Shown here piece by piece: positions 1 to 8,527 of a stretch of DNA of 48,156 nucleotides. Below the pieces are notes generated by a model. It did no database searches. It saw nothing but the letters and a program-made list of their open reading frames with translations, and was not told the DNA's origin. Origin of the DNA: JAFARZ01 sp035651595 (GTDB taxonomy: Bacteria; Actinomycetota; Actinomycetes; Streptosporangiales; Streptosporangiaceae); assembly GCA_035651595.1 (NCBI GenBank), contig DASRFJ010000160.1, forward strand, positions 1 to 48,156. The letters are read 5' to 3'. How positions within the stretch are numbered: position 1 is the first letter of the stretch; each line of letters opens with the position of its first letter. The position numbers and the translations under genes are program-made.

Positions 1-1
1 C

Positions 2-475
2 GACGACGCGAACCGGCACCTGTTCACGGCGGCGGAGCTGGCGAGCATCGACCGGATCGTCCCGTGGACCCGGCTGGTCCGGCCCGGCCCGGTGACGACC
101 CCCGATGGCAGCAGGGCCGACCTGCTCGACTACGCGATGGCTCAGCAAAACGAGCTCGTGCTCAAGCCGAGCCTGGGCCGGGAGGGCATCGGGGTGGTAC
201 TCGGCTGGGAGCAGAGCCCCGAGCAATGGCGCATGCTGATCACCAGCGTCGCCGACCCCTGGTACGTCATCCAGCAGCGGGTCCGGCCCGAGCTGGAGCT
301 CTTTCCCGACGAGGACGGTGAGCTGATCCCGTGGATTCCCGTCTGGGGACTGTTCACCGGTTCGCCCGGCTACGGGGGAATATACGTACGAGCCGTCATC
401 GACAGCGGCACAGGCATCATCAACCAGGCCCTCGGCGCATTCGCCGGCTGCTGCCTGTCCCCCGGCCCGCCTTAG
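2..475 (+). CDS. Circularly permuted ATP-grasp protein, C-terminal part (5' truncated by window edge)
   Basis: The frame is open from base 2, so the gene starts outside the window and only the last ~157 residues are visible. They include VPWTRLVRPG, then LVLKPSLGREGIGVVLGWE with a lysine in the position of an ATP-grasp nucleotide-binding lysine, and QQRVRPELELFPDEDG. This arrangement resembles the C-terminal half of actinobacterial circularly permuted type 2 ATP-grasp / glutathionylspermidine-synthase-like proteins, which join a carboxylate to an amine or thiol through an acyl phosphate. The substrate cannot be inferred. The internal GTG at 92 is not the likely start because the protein-like sequence continues upstream of it. 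The gene ends in TAG about 90 bp before repeat A1. Confidence 0.7.
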   Translation, partial: DDANRHLFTAAELASIDRIVPWTRLVRPGPVTTPDGSRADLLDYAMAQQNELVLKPSLGREGIGVVLGWEQSPEQWRMLITSVADPWYVIQQRVRPELELFPDEDGELIPWIPVWGLFTGSPGYGGIYVRAVIDSGTGIINQALGAFAGCCLSPGPP

Positions 476-562
476 CCGGACGGCCAATTGCGTGCGCGCA
501 GCCTGTGCCTGGAGTGCACTGTGCGACTACCGGGATAGGAGCGCACCGGCAGTCCCGTCAGC

Positions 563-643
563 GACGTGGAAGATTACCCCGTTGTGGTGGATCGACCCTC
601 GTAACCAGGGGTCCCGTTACCACGAAGGGGAAATCCGCCACGT
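563..643. repeat. Family A palindromic repeat, copy A1
   Basis: Imperfect inverted repeat of about 80 bp. The left arm starts ACGTGGAAGATTACCCC and the right arm ends GGGGAAATCCGCCACGT; the centre carries GACCCTCG and AGGGGTC. The arm motif GTGGNNGATTACCCC...GTGGT recurs at 17658, 28584, 39275 and 46368. It lies about 90 bp after the stop of the ATP-grasp gene. It could act as a terminator or as a non-autonomous mobile element. Confidence 0.75.
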
Positions 644-780
644 TAACCGACGCCGATCGAGCCCGCCGCAGACCTCCTTCGCTGCCGCGGCAAGATCACC
701 ATAACCGGGCGTCTTTCACCGTCAGCGAAGAAATACAAACAAATCGGCCGCGATCACGCACAGTTTCACACTAATCATCC

Positions 781-810
781 TTTACCGATGTCGTTTTCTG
801 TGGTTATGCT
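781..810 (+). promoter_or_regulatory. Possible promoter of the M36 protease
   Basis: TTTACC at 781-786 and TATGCT at 805-810 are separated by 18 bp, a fair match to a housekeeping sigma-70-type promoter in a high-GC genome. They lie 75 bp before the chosen ATG. Position and resemblance are the only support. Confidence 0.25.
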
Positions 811-884
811 CCGCTCGTGCCCGGTATGTACGGCAAAGGTCCGTCGCGCCGGTGGCCGGTCCCTTCCACCCCCAAGGAGCAGGC

Positions 885-3779
885 ATGCGCACACGCCTGA
901 TATTGCCGGTAGCCATCATCCTCACGGCGGCGGCCACGGCAGCGGCCACGGCGGCGGCGGCCACGACCGCGGCCAGCACCGCCAATGCCGCCAGCGCTCA
1001 CCAAGCCGCCACCCGCGGCGCGAGCGGCGGCCCGGCCGCCAGTTCACCGGCGGTCTTCGATTCCCGGGCGCACAGCGCGCCATTGACCCGGACGACGTCC
1101 CAGAGCACCGCGATCGCCGGCCTGGTCGCCGCGATCGGAAGCAACGCTCGCGTGACCTATGACCCCTTGTTCGGCACGCCGCGCGAACTGCTGAACTACG
1201 GCGGCTACCTCACCCGCCCGGCCGGCGGCACCCCGGTCAGCATCGCCCGCGGCTGGATCGCCGCCAACCGCGCCGCGTTCGGGCTGACCGCGGACGACGT
1301 GCAGGCGCTGGCCGTGTCGCGCGACTACACGAACCCGACCAGCGGTTCCCACGTGATCACGTTCACGCAGCTGTTCGGTGGGTTCCCGGCCGTGTTCGGT
1401 GGCAGGCTGAACGTGGCCGTCACCAGTTCCGGTCGCGTCCTCAGCTTCACCGGTGACGCCCGGCCGTCGGCGAGCCTGGCCGCGCAACCCGCGCTGAGCA
1501 TGAGCAGCGCGGTGACGGCGGTGGCGAGCAGCCAGGCACCCAAGGCCGCCTACCGCGCCTCGGTTACCGGCACGTCCGGGATCTGGACGCAGTTCGCGCC
1601 GGGCCCGTTCGGCGTGCCGCAGTACGCAAGGGCGGCCGCGTTCCCGACCGCGCAGGGCGTCAGGCCGGCCTACGAGGTGATCTTCACCGACTCGGCCAGC
1701 GACATGATCGACGCCGCGGTCGACGCGGTGACCGGCCAGATCCTCTACAGCCAGTCGCTGACCGCCAGCTACGTGGACAACTCGCCGGACGACAGCCCGG
1801 CGACCGCCGCCGCGAGCGGCAGCCAGCAGCCCAGCGCCACCTCCGGCACGGCCGCCAAGAAGACCGGCCCGGAAGGACTGGCGTTCCCCTACTACCCGGG
1901 CGCGCCAGCCGCGCCGAACCAGGTGGCGGAGCCGTTCACCGGTGATCCCACCGCCTCGCCCTCCGGCTGGCTGAACCCGGCCGTCAACGGCTTCTTCACC
2001 ACCCAGGGCAACAACGTCGACGATCACGAGAACTGGCTGGCGACCCGGCCGGAAGCGAACCCGTTCCGCCCGGTGTCGGCCAACGGCCAGTTCCTGTTCC
2101 CGTTCCAGGACAACTGGGGCCGCAACAACTGCGCCGGCACGTCGTATGAGCAGGACGTGGCGCAGGCCACCACCAACCTCTTCTACCAGCACAACCGGAT
2201 CCACGACGAGTACTACGGCTACGGCTTCACCGAGGCGGCCGGCAACTTCCAGAACGACGACTTCGGCCGCGGCGGCGTCGGTAACGACGCCGTGCAGGGC
2301 GACGTCCAGGCCGGCATCCAGGCGAGCACGCCGCAACTCGACAACGCGAACTTCAGCACCCCGCCGGATGGTCTGCCGGGCATCACCAACATGTTCCTGT
2401 GGGAGCCCATCCCCGGCGCGTTCCTCGCCCCGTGCGTCGACGGCGACAACGACGTCAGCGTGATCCAGCACGAGTACACGCACGGCATGAGCACCCGCAT
2501 GGTGGGTGGCGGCGAGGCACTCGGCGGCGAGCAGGCCGGCGCCATGGGTGAGGGCTGGAGCGACTTCTACGCCCTGAACCACCTGTTCGACGCGGGCCTG
2601 GAGACCCAGCCGATCGAGGGCATCTACGTGACGGGCAACGCCCAGCGCGGCATCCGCAACTACAACTACGCCGGCAGCCCGCTGAACTACGGCGACCTGG
2701 GCTACGACATCGTGGGCAACGAGGTTCACGCCGACGGCGAGATCTGGACCGCCACGCTCTGGCAGCTCCGGCAGGGCCTGCTCACGAAGTACGGCACCAA
2801 GGCCGGTGAGAAGCGCACCGCGCTGCTCATCACCACCGCGCTGGCCGACACCGCGCCGAACCCCAGCATGCTCGACGCGCGCGACGGCATCCTCACCGCC
2901 GACCAGGACCTCTACAGCGGAAAGGACACCGAGCTCATCTGGACGACGTTCGCCAACCGGGGCATGGGCTCCGGAGCCGGCAGCATCGGCAGCACCGACC
3001 CCGATCCTGACCCCGGCTTCGCCAGCCCTAACACCCACGACAACGGGCGGCTGACCGTCACCACAACGGACCCGGCTGGCCACGCGGTGACCGGCGTCAA
3101 CGTGTTCATCGGCGACTATGAGGCGCGCGTCACCCCCGCCGCCATCACCGCCGGGCGCGCCGGGACCGGAGCGGTCAACATGGTTCCCGGTACCTACGAC
3201 GTGACGCTCCAGGCACCTGGCTGGGGTTCGCGCACGATCACCGGGATCCAGATCACGGCCGGCGCCACCACAGCCGAGGCGGTGACCCTGCAACCGAACC
3301 TCGCCTCCGCCACCAACGGCGCCACGATCGCGGCGTCCTCCGGCAACGACGGCAAGAACGCCACGGCCAACCTGATCGACGACACCCAGGCGACATCGTG
3401 GGGAAACACCCCCACCACCACAGCGCAGAGCCAGAGCGGCTCGGTGACGGTGGCGCTGTCTCCCACGCTGGACACCGCCAGCACCACGGTCAGCTCGATC
3501 GAGGTCGGCGCCTTCCCAGGCATCGGGCTGCCGAGGTTCGGCGCGGCCAAGGACTACACCATCGAGGTGTCAGATGACGGCACCACCTGGACGACGGTCG
3601 CCACCGGGACGGTGCACACCGACCCGCCACGGCCCGTCGCGCCCGAGCTGAACTACCAGACGATCAAGCTGGCCACCCCGGTCCACGCGAACTTCGTCCG
3701 GCTCGACATCACCAGCACCCAAGGCCCGGTCACCGAGCTGAGCGTCGGTGAGCTCCAGGTTTTCGCCGGGACTCCATGA
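885..3779 (+). CDS. Secreted M36 (fungalysin) metalloprotease with C-terminal discoidin-like domain
   Basis: Extracellular zinc endopeptidase of about 964 residues. I chose ATG 885 over GTG 852 because AAGGAG lies 5-6 bp upstream and the product then starts directly with a signal peptide (MRTRLILPVA followed by a long Ala/Thr-rich stretch). Residues ~70-300 resemble the FTP/PepSY propeptide. The zinc site is HEYTH at 529-533 with the third ligand in GEGWSD (E556), the M36 arrangement. A short PEGA/carboxypeptidase-like segment (~720-800) precedes a region from ~805 to the end (ATNGATIAASSGND ... VRLDITSTQG) that looks like an F5/8-type C sugar-binding module. It is monocistronic, with a hairpin just after the stop. 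A role in protein scavenging is inferred. Confidence 0.9.
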   Translation: MRTRLILPVAIILTAAATAAATAAAATTAASTANAASAHQAATRGASGGPAASSPAVFDSRAHSAPLTRTTSQSTAIAGLVAAIGSNARVTYDPLFGTPRELLNYGGYLTRPAGGTPVSIARGWIAANRAAFGLTADDVQALAVSRDYTNPTSGSHVITFTQLFGGFPAVFGGRLNVAVTSSGRVLSFTGDARPSASLAAQPALSMSSAVTAVASSQAPKAAYRASVTGTSGIWTQFAPGPFGVPQYARAAAFPTAQGVRPAYEVIFTDSASDMIDAAVDAVTGQILYSQSLTASYVDNSPDDSPATAAASGSQQPSATSGTAAKKTGPEGLAFPYYPGAPAAPNQVAEPFTGDPTASPSGWLNPAVNGFFTTQGNNVDDHENWLATRPEANPFRPVSANGQFLFPFQDNWGRNNCAGTSYEQDVAQATTNLFYQHNRIHDEYYGYGFTEAAGNFQNDDFGRGGVGNDAVQGDVQAGIQASTPQLDNANFSTPPDGLPGITNMFLWEPIPGAFLAPCVDGDNDVSVIQHEYTHGMSTRMVGGGEALGGEQAGAMGEGWSDFYALNHLFDAGLETQPIEGIYVTGNAQRGIRNYNYAGSPLNYGDLGYDIVGNEVHADGEIWTATLWQLRQGLLTKYGTKAGEKRTALLITTALADTAPNPSMLDARDGILTADQDLYSGKDTELIWTTFANRGMGSGAGSIGSTDPDPDPGFASPNTHDNGRLTVTTTDPAGHAVTGVNVFIGDYEARVTPAAITAGRAGTGAVNMVPGTYDVTLQAPGWGSRTITGIQITAGATTAEAVTLQPNLASATNGATIAASSGNDGKNATANLIDDTQATSWGNTPTTTAQSQSGSVTVALSPTLDTASTTVSSIEVGAFPGIGLPRFGAAKDYTIEVSDDGTTWTTVATGTVHTDPPRPVAPELNYQTIKLATPVHANFVRLDITSTQGPVTELSVGELQVFAGTP

Positions 3780-3791
3780 TTAATTCCTGAC

Positions 3792-3829
3792 GGCTGGGCT
3801 GGCTTCCGCCGAGGAGTGCCAGCCCAGCC
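3792..3829. terminator. Hairpin terminator after the M36 protease
   Basis: Perfect 12-bp inverted repeat GGCTGGGCTGGC / GCCAGCCCAGCC with a 14-nt loop, starting 12 bp after the stop codon. There is no clear T-run, which is usual for actinomycete terminators. Confidence 0.6.
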
Positions 3830-3909
3830 TGGTGGCCGTTTCGTTCAATACCAGACCGCGCGAAGCCAGGTTGACTTGATGAGTCAGCGCAACCGAAGAA
3901 AGGGCAGTC

Positions 3910-4299
3910 ATGTTCCTCGGACTCCGCACGGTGATCTATCCCGCCCCTGACCTCGCCGCGAGCAAGGCCTGGTGGGCCGAAGTGCTGGGCATTCAGCCTT
4001 ACTTCGACGAGGCGTTCTACGTCGGGTTCAATCCGGGCGGCTATGAACTCGGCCTCAACCCGGGCGCCGACCCGTCGGCCGGACCGCGCACCTACTGGGG
4101 TGTGCGCGACATCGAGGCGGCCGCAAAGCATACGGCCGCAGCCGGCGCGGTTGTCGTCGAGGGGATCCAGGATGTGGGGGAAGGCATCAAGCTCGCCGCG
4201 TTCCGCAGTCCGATCGGCGACGTGGTGGGCCTGATCGAGAACCCCGCGTTCGAGATCCAGCCCGCGCCGGTCACGGAAAGCGACGGTCCCGGCCGCTGA
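3910..4299 (+). CDS. VOC-family (glyoxalase/bleomycin-resistance fold) protein
   Basis: A 129-residue single-domain protein with the pattern of the vicinal-oxygen-chelate fold: MFLGLRTVIYPAPDLAASKAWWAEVLG at the N-terminus, a central YWGVRDIEAAAKHTAAAGA, and a final FRSPIGDVVGLIENP. These proteins are usually metal-dependent lyases, dioxygenases or binding proteins for small toxic compounds; the substrate is unknown here. GAAAGGG lies upstream of the ATG. The 3' two thirds of the gene are overlapped on the other strand by the aberrant tail of the response-regulator frame, which is unlikely to be ancestral coding sequence. Confidence 0.8.
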   Translation: MFLGLRTVIYPAPDLAASKAWWAEVLGIQPYFDEAFYVGFNPGGYELGLNPGADPSAGPRTYWGVRDIEAAAKHTAAAGAVVVEGIQDVGEGIKLAAFRSPIGDVVGLIENPAFEIQPAPVTESDGPGR

Positions 4300-5126
4300 G
4301 CCGCGTCCGCGCGGCGGCCCCCGCGTCCGCGCGGCGGCCCCCGCGCCTGGATCGTTGGCGGCCGGGCCGCCCACCCCATATCGGATATCTGCCCATATTC
4401 CGGGCGTGCCGCCAAGCCCACCAGATTATTGCGGACACTTACCCCCCCGGATCGGGGGGGTAACTGTCCGCAATCTTTAGGGTTCTCGTCGAAGCCTTGC
4501 TCGATGGCGTAGCGGGTCAGTTCAACCCGGTTGTGCAGTTGCAGCTTGCCGAGTGTGTTCTGGACGTGGTTCTGCACGGTCCGGTGCGACACGACGAGCC
4601 GTTCCGCGATCTGTTTGTACGACAGGCCTTTGGCGACCAGGCGCAGCACCTCGGTTTCCCGTCCGGTGAGGCGGGGCGTGTCGTCGGGCGGGGCGGATAC
4701 GGCGGCCAGCCGCCGGTACTCCCCGAGCACTATGCCCGCCAGCCCGACCGTGAACACCGGATCGCCCGCGGCGGTGCGTGCCACCGCCTCGATGAGCTGC
4801 GCGGGCTTCGCGGATTTGACCACGTATCCGATGGCGCCGGCTTTCAGCGCGTCGAGTACGTCCTGCTGCTCCCCGCTGGCCGACAGCATCAGCACGCGAA
4901 CCGCCGGATCGACGGCGAGCAGTCTGCGAACGACCTCCACGCCGGACAGATCCGGTAGCTGGAGGTCGAGAACGACGACGTCGGGCCGGGCGGCCGGCGC
5001 CACGCGGATCGCTTGCGCTCCCTCGCCCACCACCGCCGTCACGGCGTATCCCGCCTCGGCAAGGTCCCGGGCCACCGCGTCCCTGAAGATGGGATGGTCG
5101 TCCACCACCATCACCCGCACCGTCAC
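4092..5126 (-). CDS. NarL/FixJ-family response regulator with repeat-derived C-terminal extension
   Basis: Residues 1-~120 are a receiver domain with VVDDHPIFR, phosphoacceptor D54 in VVVLDLQLPD, and K104 in YVVKSAKP. Residues ~150-212 are a LuxR-type HTH (LTGRETEVLRLVAKGLSYKQ, SHRTVQNHV). Relatives end soon after RYAIEQGFD, near base 4488. Here the frame runs on into repeat B1: residues 218-233 (DCGQLPPRSGGVSVRN) are encoded by the hairpin, and 234-344 lie antisense to the VOC gene. The functional protein is probably the first ~215 residues plus a tail. The start overlaps the kinase stop by 4 bp, so the two are translationally coupled. It should bind DNA when phosphorylated by that kinase. 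Confidence 0.88.
   Translation of the reverse strand: MTVRVMVVDDHPIFRDAVARDLAEAGYAVTAVVGEGAQAIRVAPAARPDVVVLDLQLPDLSGVEVVRRLLAVDPAVRVLMLSASGEQQDVLDALKAGAIGYVVKSAKPAQLIEAVARTAAGDPVFTVGLAGIVLGEYRRLAAVSAPPDDTPRLTGRETEVLRLVAKGLSYKQIAERLVVSHRTVQNHVQNTLGKLQLHNRVELTRYAIEQGFDENPKDCGQLPPRSGGVSVRNNLVGLAARPEYGQISDMGWAARPPTIQARGPPRGRGGRRADAAQRPGPSLSVTGAGWISNAGFSIRPTTSPIGLRNAASLMPSPTSWIPSTTTAPAAAVCFAAASMSRTPQ
4301..4340. repeat. Perfect 20-bp tandem duplication
   Basis: CCGCGTCCGCGCGGCGGCCC occurs twice head to tail directly after the VOC stop codon, followed by CCGCG of a third unit. Probably a replication-slippage product next to repeat B1. Confidence 0.9.
4370..4475 (-). repeat. Family B repeat, copy B1, inserted at the response-regulator 3' end
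   Basis: The core hairpin is at 4428-4473: arms beginning ATTGCGGACACTTACCCC and ending GGTAACTGTCCGCAAT around a short loop. The flank 4375-4427 (TCGGATATCTGCCCATATTCC... then AGATTATT) matches, in reverse orientation, the flank to the right of hairpin B2 (10122-10180). The homology is therefore a larger asymmetric unit and not a chance hairpin. The unit interrupts the end of the response-regulator gene and supplies in-frame codons to it. Confidence 0.8.
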
Positions 5127-7138
5127 GGTCGGGTCCGAAGCACGCGGGGTACCCAGAACTCCACCTCGGTACCCGCCCCCGGCCGGCTGTGGATGGTCGT
5201 CGTGCCGCCGCAGTCGGCGATCCGTCCCCGCATCGACTGGGCTATCCCCAGCCGCCCCGCCTTGGCGGCCTCCGCCGGGCGCTCCGGCGGGAATCCGATG
5301 CCGTTGTCGCGGACCGTGACACGGACGCCGTCCCGTTCATCTTCCAGGAATATCCAGGCCTGAGCATCGGTGCCGGCGTGCTTGCGCACGTTGTCCACCG
5401 CGGCGCGCACCGCGGCAACCACCTCCGCCGTGATGCCGGACGGCAACGTCACGGCATGTGCGGGGGTGGCGACCTCGACGGCGGGCCCGGTCAGCGCCCG
5501 CAGCGGCGCACACAGGTCTTCGCCCTCGTCGGCGTCGGCGCTCCCGGTGCCGGCCAGCAGGCCGCGCAGCGCTACTTCCTGTTCGCCGGCGAGCGCGGCC
5601 AGCTCGCTGCCCCGGCCGCCCAGATCGGAGCCTTGCCGTTGCACCAGCGCGAGCACCTGGAGCACGCCGTCGTGGATCGAGCGGCCCAGCCGGTCACGCT
5701 CGGCGATGGCCGCTTCGCGCCTGATCTGCTCGGCGTGCTTGCGCTCCGCACGTCGTGCGGCCAGCAGCTGGGCGAAGCCCAGGCCGCCCACGGCCGCGCC
5801 GGCCACCAGCAGCAGGATGGCCGACGTGGTCAGCGGGTTGAGGAACGAGGGCAGCGGTTCGCCATCGCTCAGGTCGGTCACTTCGATGACCTGCAGTCCG
5901 CCCACCACGAGGGTTCCCGCCAGCGGGCCCAGCACAGCCGGCAGCGAGCCGCGGGTGCCCAGCATCGGGGCGGTGGCACCGACGACCGCACCACCGGCGG
6001 CGGCGCACACGACGAGGATCAGCACCGACGGGATCACGACGTGCGGGTCCTCCAGCTTGTCGGGGCTGGTGGTCGCGCCGTACTCGATGAACAGGGCCAT
6101 CGCGCCGAGTACCGTGAGCGTGGCGGCCAGCGGGACGCGCAACCGGCTGCCCGCTATGGCGGCGCCGAGCGCGGCTCCCGCCAGCGCCGCCAGCCAGCGC
6201 AGCGGATCGCGGTTTTGGAGTGCCGTAACCGTGAGGACGACCGGCGCCATCACGGCCACCTGGGCCACCGCGGCGGTCAGCGCCCCGGCAAGCGGCCACA
6301 GGCCAGCGAGGGCCGCGAGCACGGTCACGGCCACCAGGGTGATCGCACCGATCACCGCCGTCTGCGCCACGCCGTGCCGGTAGAGCTGGTCCCAGGTGAC
6401 CCCGAGCAGATCGGCCAGGCGCTGGGTGGTGAGAAATGCCAGCGGGATCGTCACGGCGGCCGCCAGCGTGCCGGCCATGACAAGGCGGGCGCGCTGCCAC
6501 GATCGGTTGCCGGCGGGACCGTTGGCGGCCGGGTCGCCCCGCCGGTAAAGCCACACCGCCGGAGCGAGCCCGGCGAGGCCCGCCCCGAGCAGCGCGGTGT
6601 GCCAGGAAGCCGGGTTGTGCGGCGGGAACTGCGGGTTGAGCCCGTCCGCCGCCGCGGAGCCGACCAAGCGGGATCCCAGCGTCAGCGCCGCGACGGCCGC
6701 GCCCCAGCCCACCGACGTGCGGATCAGTCCCTGGGCGCAGGCCAGCAGCGCAACGACCGCGAGGGCGTACCCGGCCGACGGCAGTATCAGAAAGCCCCAC
6801 GGGTAGGCGGCGTATACGTTCAGTTCGGCCATGACGCCTGGCACGGCCATCAGCGCGGCCGCCGCGAGCAGGTACGGCCACCAACGCAGCAACCACAGCC
6901 CGAGCGCCGTCGCGGCCACCGGCGCCACCAGGAACATCCACTCTTGCAGGCTCGAAGGACTGCTGGCGCCTTTATTGAACGGCGGGTTGAGGAACTGCGG
7001 CAGCCACGCGATGTCCGGGGACGACGTGGCCACGACCAGGAAAAGGCAGCCGGCCATGCCAGCCAGCACGACCGGCAACCGCCGCGGGGCCGGCCTGGCG
7101 TCAGGAGCGGCCGGGTGCGGGGCGGTCGGTGCGCTCAT
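5123..7138 (-). CDS. Polytopic membrane sensor histidine kinase (HisKA_3 type)
   Basis: Sensor kinase of 671 residues, counted from the ATG at 7138 (MSAPTAPHP). That ATG overlaps the stop of the upstream M15 gene by 4 bp; the longer frame to 7252 would extend into that gene. The first ~410 residues are a series of hydrophobic helices with no obvious extracellular sensor domain, so it may sense membrane or envelope state. The dimerisation segment has ERDRLGRSIHDGVLQVL with the phosphorylatable histidine near residue 489. A HATPase domain follows (AAVDNVRKHA N-box, RDNGIGFPP, GRLGIAQSMRGR). It is the partner of the response regulator encoded next. Confidence 0.88.
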   Translation of the reverse strand: MSAPTAPHPAAPDARPAPRRLPVVLAGMAGCLFLVVATSSPDIAWLPQFLNPPFNKGASSPSSLQEWMFLVAPVAATALGLWLLRWWPYLLAAAALMAVPGVMAELNVYAAYPWGFLILPSAGYALAVVALLACAQGLIRTSVGWGAAVAALTLGSRLVGSAAADGLNPQFPPHNPASWHTALLGAGLAGLAPAVWLYRRGDPAANGPAGNRSWQRARLVMAGTLAAAVTIPLAFLTTQRLADLLGVTWDQLYRHGVAQTAVIGAITLVAVTVLAALAGLWPLAGALTAAVAQVAVMAPVVLTVTALQNRDPLRWLAALAGAALGAAIAGSRLRVPLAATLTVLGAMALFIEYGATTSPDKLEDPHVVIPSVLILVVCAAAGGAVVGATAPMLGTRGSLPAVLGPLAGTLVVGGLQVIEVTDLSDGEPLPSFLNPLTTSAILLLVAGAAVGGLGFAQLLAARRAERKHAEQIRREAAIAERDRLGRSIHDGVLQVLALVQRQGSDLGGRGSELAALAGEQEVALRGLLAGTGSADADEGEDLCAPLRALTGPAVEVATPAHAVTLPSGITAEVVAAVRAAVDNVRKHAGTDAQAWIFLEDERDGVRVTVRDNGIGFPPERPAEAAKAGRLGIAQSMRGRIADCGGTTTIHSRPGAGTEVEFWVPRVLRTRP

Positions 7139-7734
7139 GCCCGTGATGATGCCGGATCGTCGCGGGCTTCGTACGTATCTGGCGCAATCGACGCGCCCGG
7201 GTGCGAAAGGCGCGGCGGCCGCCCGCCCGGCCAGTATTCGAAATGCCACCATTCGTTGTCATAGACCCGGTACAGATGGTGCCGCGACCCGTATCGTTCC
7301 AGCCATCGCGCGCCCTCGACCGGCCGCACGTCCAACGCGGTGCCGGCCACGTGGCGCGACGCGTGCGGTGGCAGCGCCCGCTTCATCGCGAGTCCGGGCG
7401 AGCCAGCGCGGCGCACCGCATCGGCGAACAGCCCGGCCTGGACGTGCGCGTCGCGGTACCCGTCAGTGAGTCCGATCAGCTCGCCGTGACGCCACAAAGC
7501 CTCGGCACGCGCGGCCTCGAACGCCGCCCGGGTGGCCGGGGTCAGCCCGGCCAGGTTCTCGGCCGGGAATCGTGCCGCGAGCGCCCACCGGCAGGCGACA
7601 TGCCGCGCGCGGTGCGGCGCGACCACGAAGGCCGGCGGCAGCAATGCGACCGAAAGCAGCCGCGTGGCCAGGCGATAGAGACGATCGCGGCGGCGCGTCG
7701 TCCGGCTCAGGCACAACGTCGATAGCGGAAGCAT
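7135..7734 (-). CDS. M15-family D-alanyl-D-alanine carboxypeptidase (VanY-like), membrane-anchored
   Basis: A 199-residue protein with an N-terminal hydrophobic segment (RLLSVALLPPAFVV) and an M15B/VanY zinc-peptidase domain. HASRHVAGTALDVRP supplies the His and Asp zinc ligands and DNEWWHFEYWP supplies the catalytic Glu and final His. Such enzymes trim terminal D-Ala from peptidoglycan stem peptides. It is the first gene of a three-gene operon with a kinase and regulator (4-bp overlaps at both junctions), so those proteins may control cell-wall trimming. The kinase is HisKA_3 type and not VanS-like, so glycopeptide resistance should not be assumed. The start codon lies inside a perfect palindrome. 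Confidence 0.85.
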   Translation of the reverse strand: MLPLSTLCLSRTTRRRDRLYRLATRLLSVALLPPAFVVAPHRARHVACRWALAARFPAENLAGLTPATRAAFEAARAEALWRHGELIGLTDGYRDAHVQAGLFADAVRRAGSPGLAMKRALPPHASRHVAGTALDVRPVEGARWLERYGSRHHLYRVYDNEWWHFEYWPGGRPPRLSHPGASIAPDTYEARDDPASSRA

Positions 7735-7752
7735 GCGAACAAGTTCGCATGC
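7731..7752. promoter_or_regulatory. Perfect 10-bp inverted repeat over the M15 start codon (operator candidate)
   Basis: GCATGCGAAC-AA-GTTCGCATGC is a perfect inverted repeat with a 2-bp spacer. The M15 ATG is within the first arm (7732-7734). This looks like a dimeric regulator site at a leaderless or short-leader transcript start. The neighbouring response regulator is one candidate binder. Confidence 0.6.
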
Positions 7753-7804
7753 ACATCGGGTCCCCGGCCTGAGTGCGCGTACTCATCCCGGTGAGCCGGG
7801 CCAC

Positions 7805-8440
7805 TCAGTGATGGCCGCCACCATGACCGCCGCTCCCGGCGTGCTGCGCGGCATCGGTCGCGGCACTGGTCGCGGCGTCAATGGACGCGCTGATCGCCGC
7901 GTCGGTAGCCGCCGCGATCGCGGCGCGGTCAGCAGAGCCGGGATACTGGAGCCGAGCCAGGCCGATCGCGCTGGCCAGCCCGGCGAGCGCGGCCTGCTCC
8001 GCACTGACCCCACCCGAACCGTACGCGATCGCGTCCAGCCTGGCCTTCGCCTGCGCCAGCCGCCCGGCATCGGCAACGATCCAGCGATCGACGGGAATGA
8101 GCCCCAGCGCTTTGCGCCGTTCCAGCCGGATGGTCCCGGCCGCGACGAGCCGGTCCAGATACCGCTTGGTCAGGCCGGCGCGGTTGCGAGCCACCCAGTT
8201 CTTGGCGGTCGGTGGCCGCCCGCGGCCCCGCATGCTCGCCAGCGCGTCGTCAAGCAGCGCGTCGCCGGTCGGCGCCGGGTCCAGAACCACGATCCTGCCG
8301 CGCTCGATATCGACCCGGCGCATCGCTGCCAGCCGGATCAGCTCCGCGCCGGACAGGCCGAACCGTAGTTTCGCCGCCACGCCGATCGTCCCGTTCGCAC
8401 GGATCCCGAGCAGCACCAGATCCTCGCCCACCGTCTCCAT
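7805..8440 (-). CDS. GPP34 (GOLPH3/Vps74-like) family protein
   Basis: A 211-residue protein, from the ATG at 8440 (METVGEDLVLLGI). The order LVLLGIRANGTIG, LRFGLSGAELIRLA, RGRIVVLDPAPTGDALLDDAL and RKALGLIPVDRW matches bacterial GPP34 proteins, soluble relatives of the eukaryotic phosphoinositide-binding Golgi protein. Their bacterial role is largely unknown. The C-terminal ~40 residues are Ala/Ser/Asp-rich and end in a Gly/His tail (GSGGHGGGHH), which could bind metal. A longer upstream frame to 9124 is antisense to the lysoplasmalogenase and was discarded. It is divergent from that gene with an 87-bp gap. Confidence 0.82.
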   Translation of the reverse strand: METVGEDLVLLGIRANGTIGVAAKLRFGLSGAELIRLAAMRRVDIERGRIVVLDPAPTGDALLDDALASMRGRGRPPTAKNWVARNRAGLTKRYLDRLVAAGTIRLERRKALGLIPVDRWIVADAGRLAQAKARLDAIAYGSGGVSAEQAALAGLASAIGLARLQYPGSADRAAIAAATDAAISASIDAATSAATDAAQHAGSGGHGGGHH

Positions 8441-8527
8441 GCCCGCGACGGTAGCGTGCTGGCTCCCTGGCCGTCCACGGCCACGTGCCAGGACACTAGG
8501 CTTGCGGCACGGACAGGGAGGTGCGTC

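Larger units (their letters stand above)
476..884. other. Gene-free stretch holding repeat A1 and the metalloprotease upstream region
   Basis: No convincing coding sequence. It contains palindromic repeat A1 (563-643) and, from about 750, lower-GC DNA that probably carries the promoter of the M36 protease. Short open frames here (for example 492-704) come from the repeat and share its reading frame with other copies. Confidence 0.6.

Noticed and set aside
1044..3293. 749-residue minus-strand open frame
   Set aside because: Antisense to the M36 protease, which has clear catalytic motifs, signal peptide and RBS.
5189..7264. 691-residue plus-strand open frame
   Set aside because: It lies entirely antisense to the sensor kinase; the translation is Arg/Gln/Gly-rich with no motifs, a typical shadow in high-GC coding DNA.
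7135..7734. Glycopeptide (vancomycin) resistance cluster
   Set aside because: Only a VanY-like peptidase is present. VanH/A/X genes are absent and the kinase is not VanS-like.
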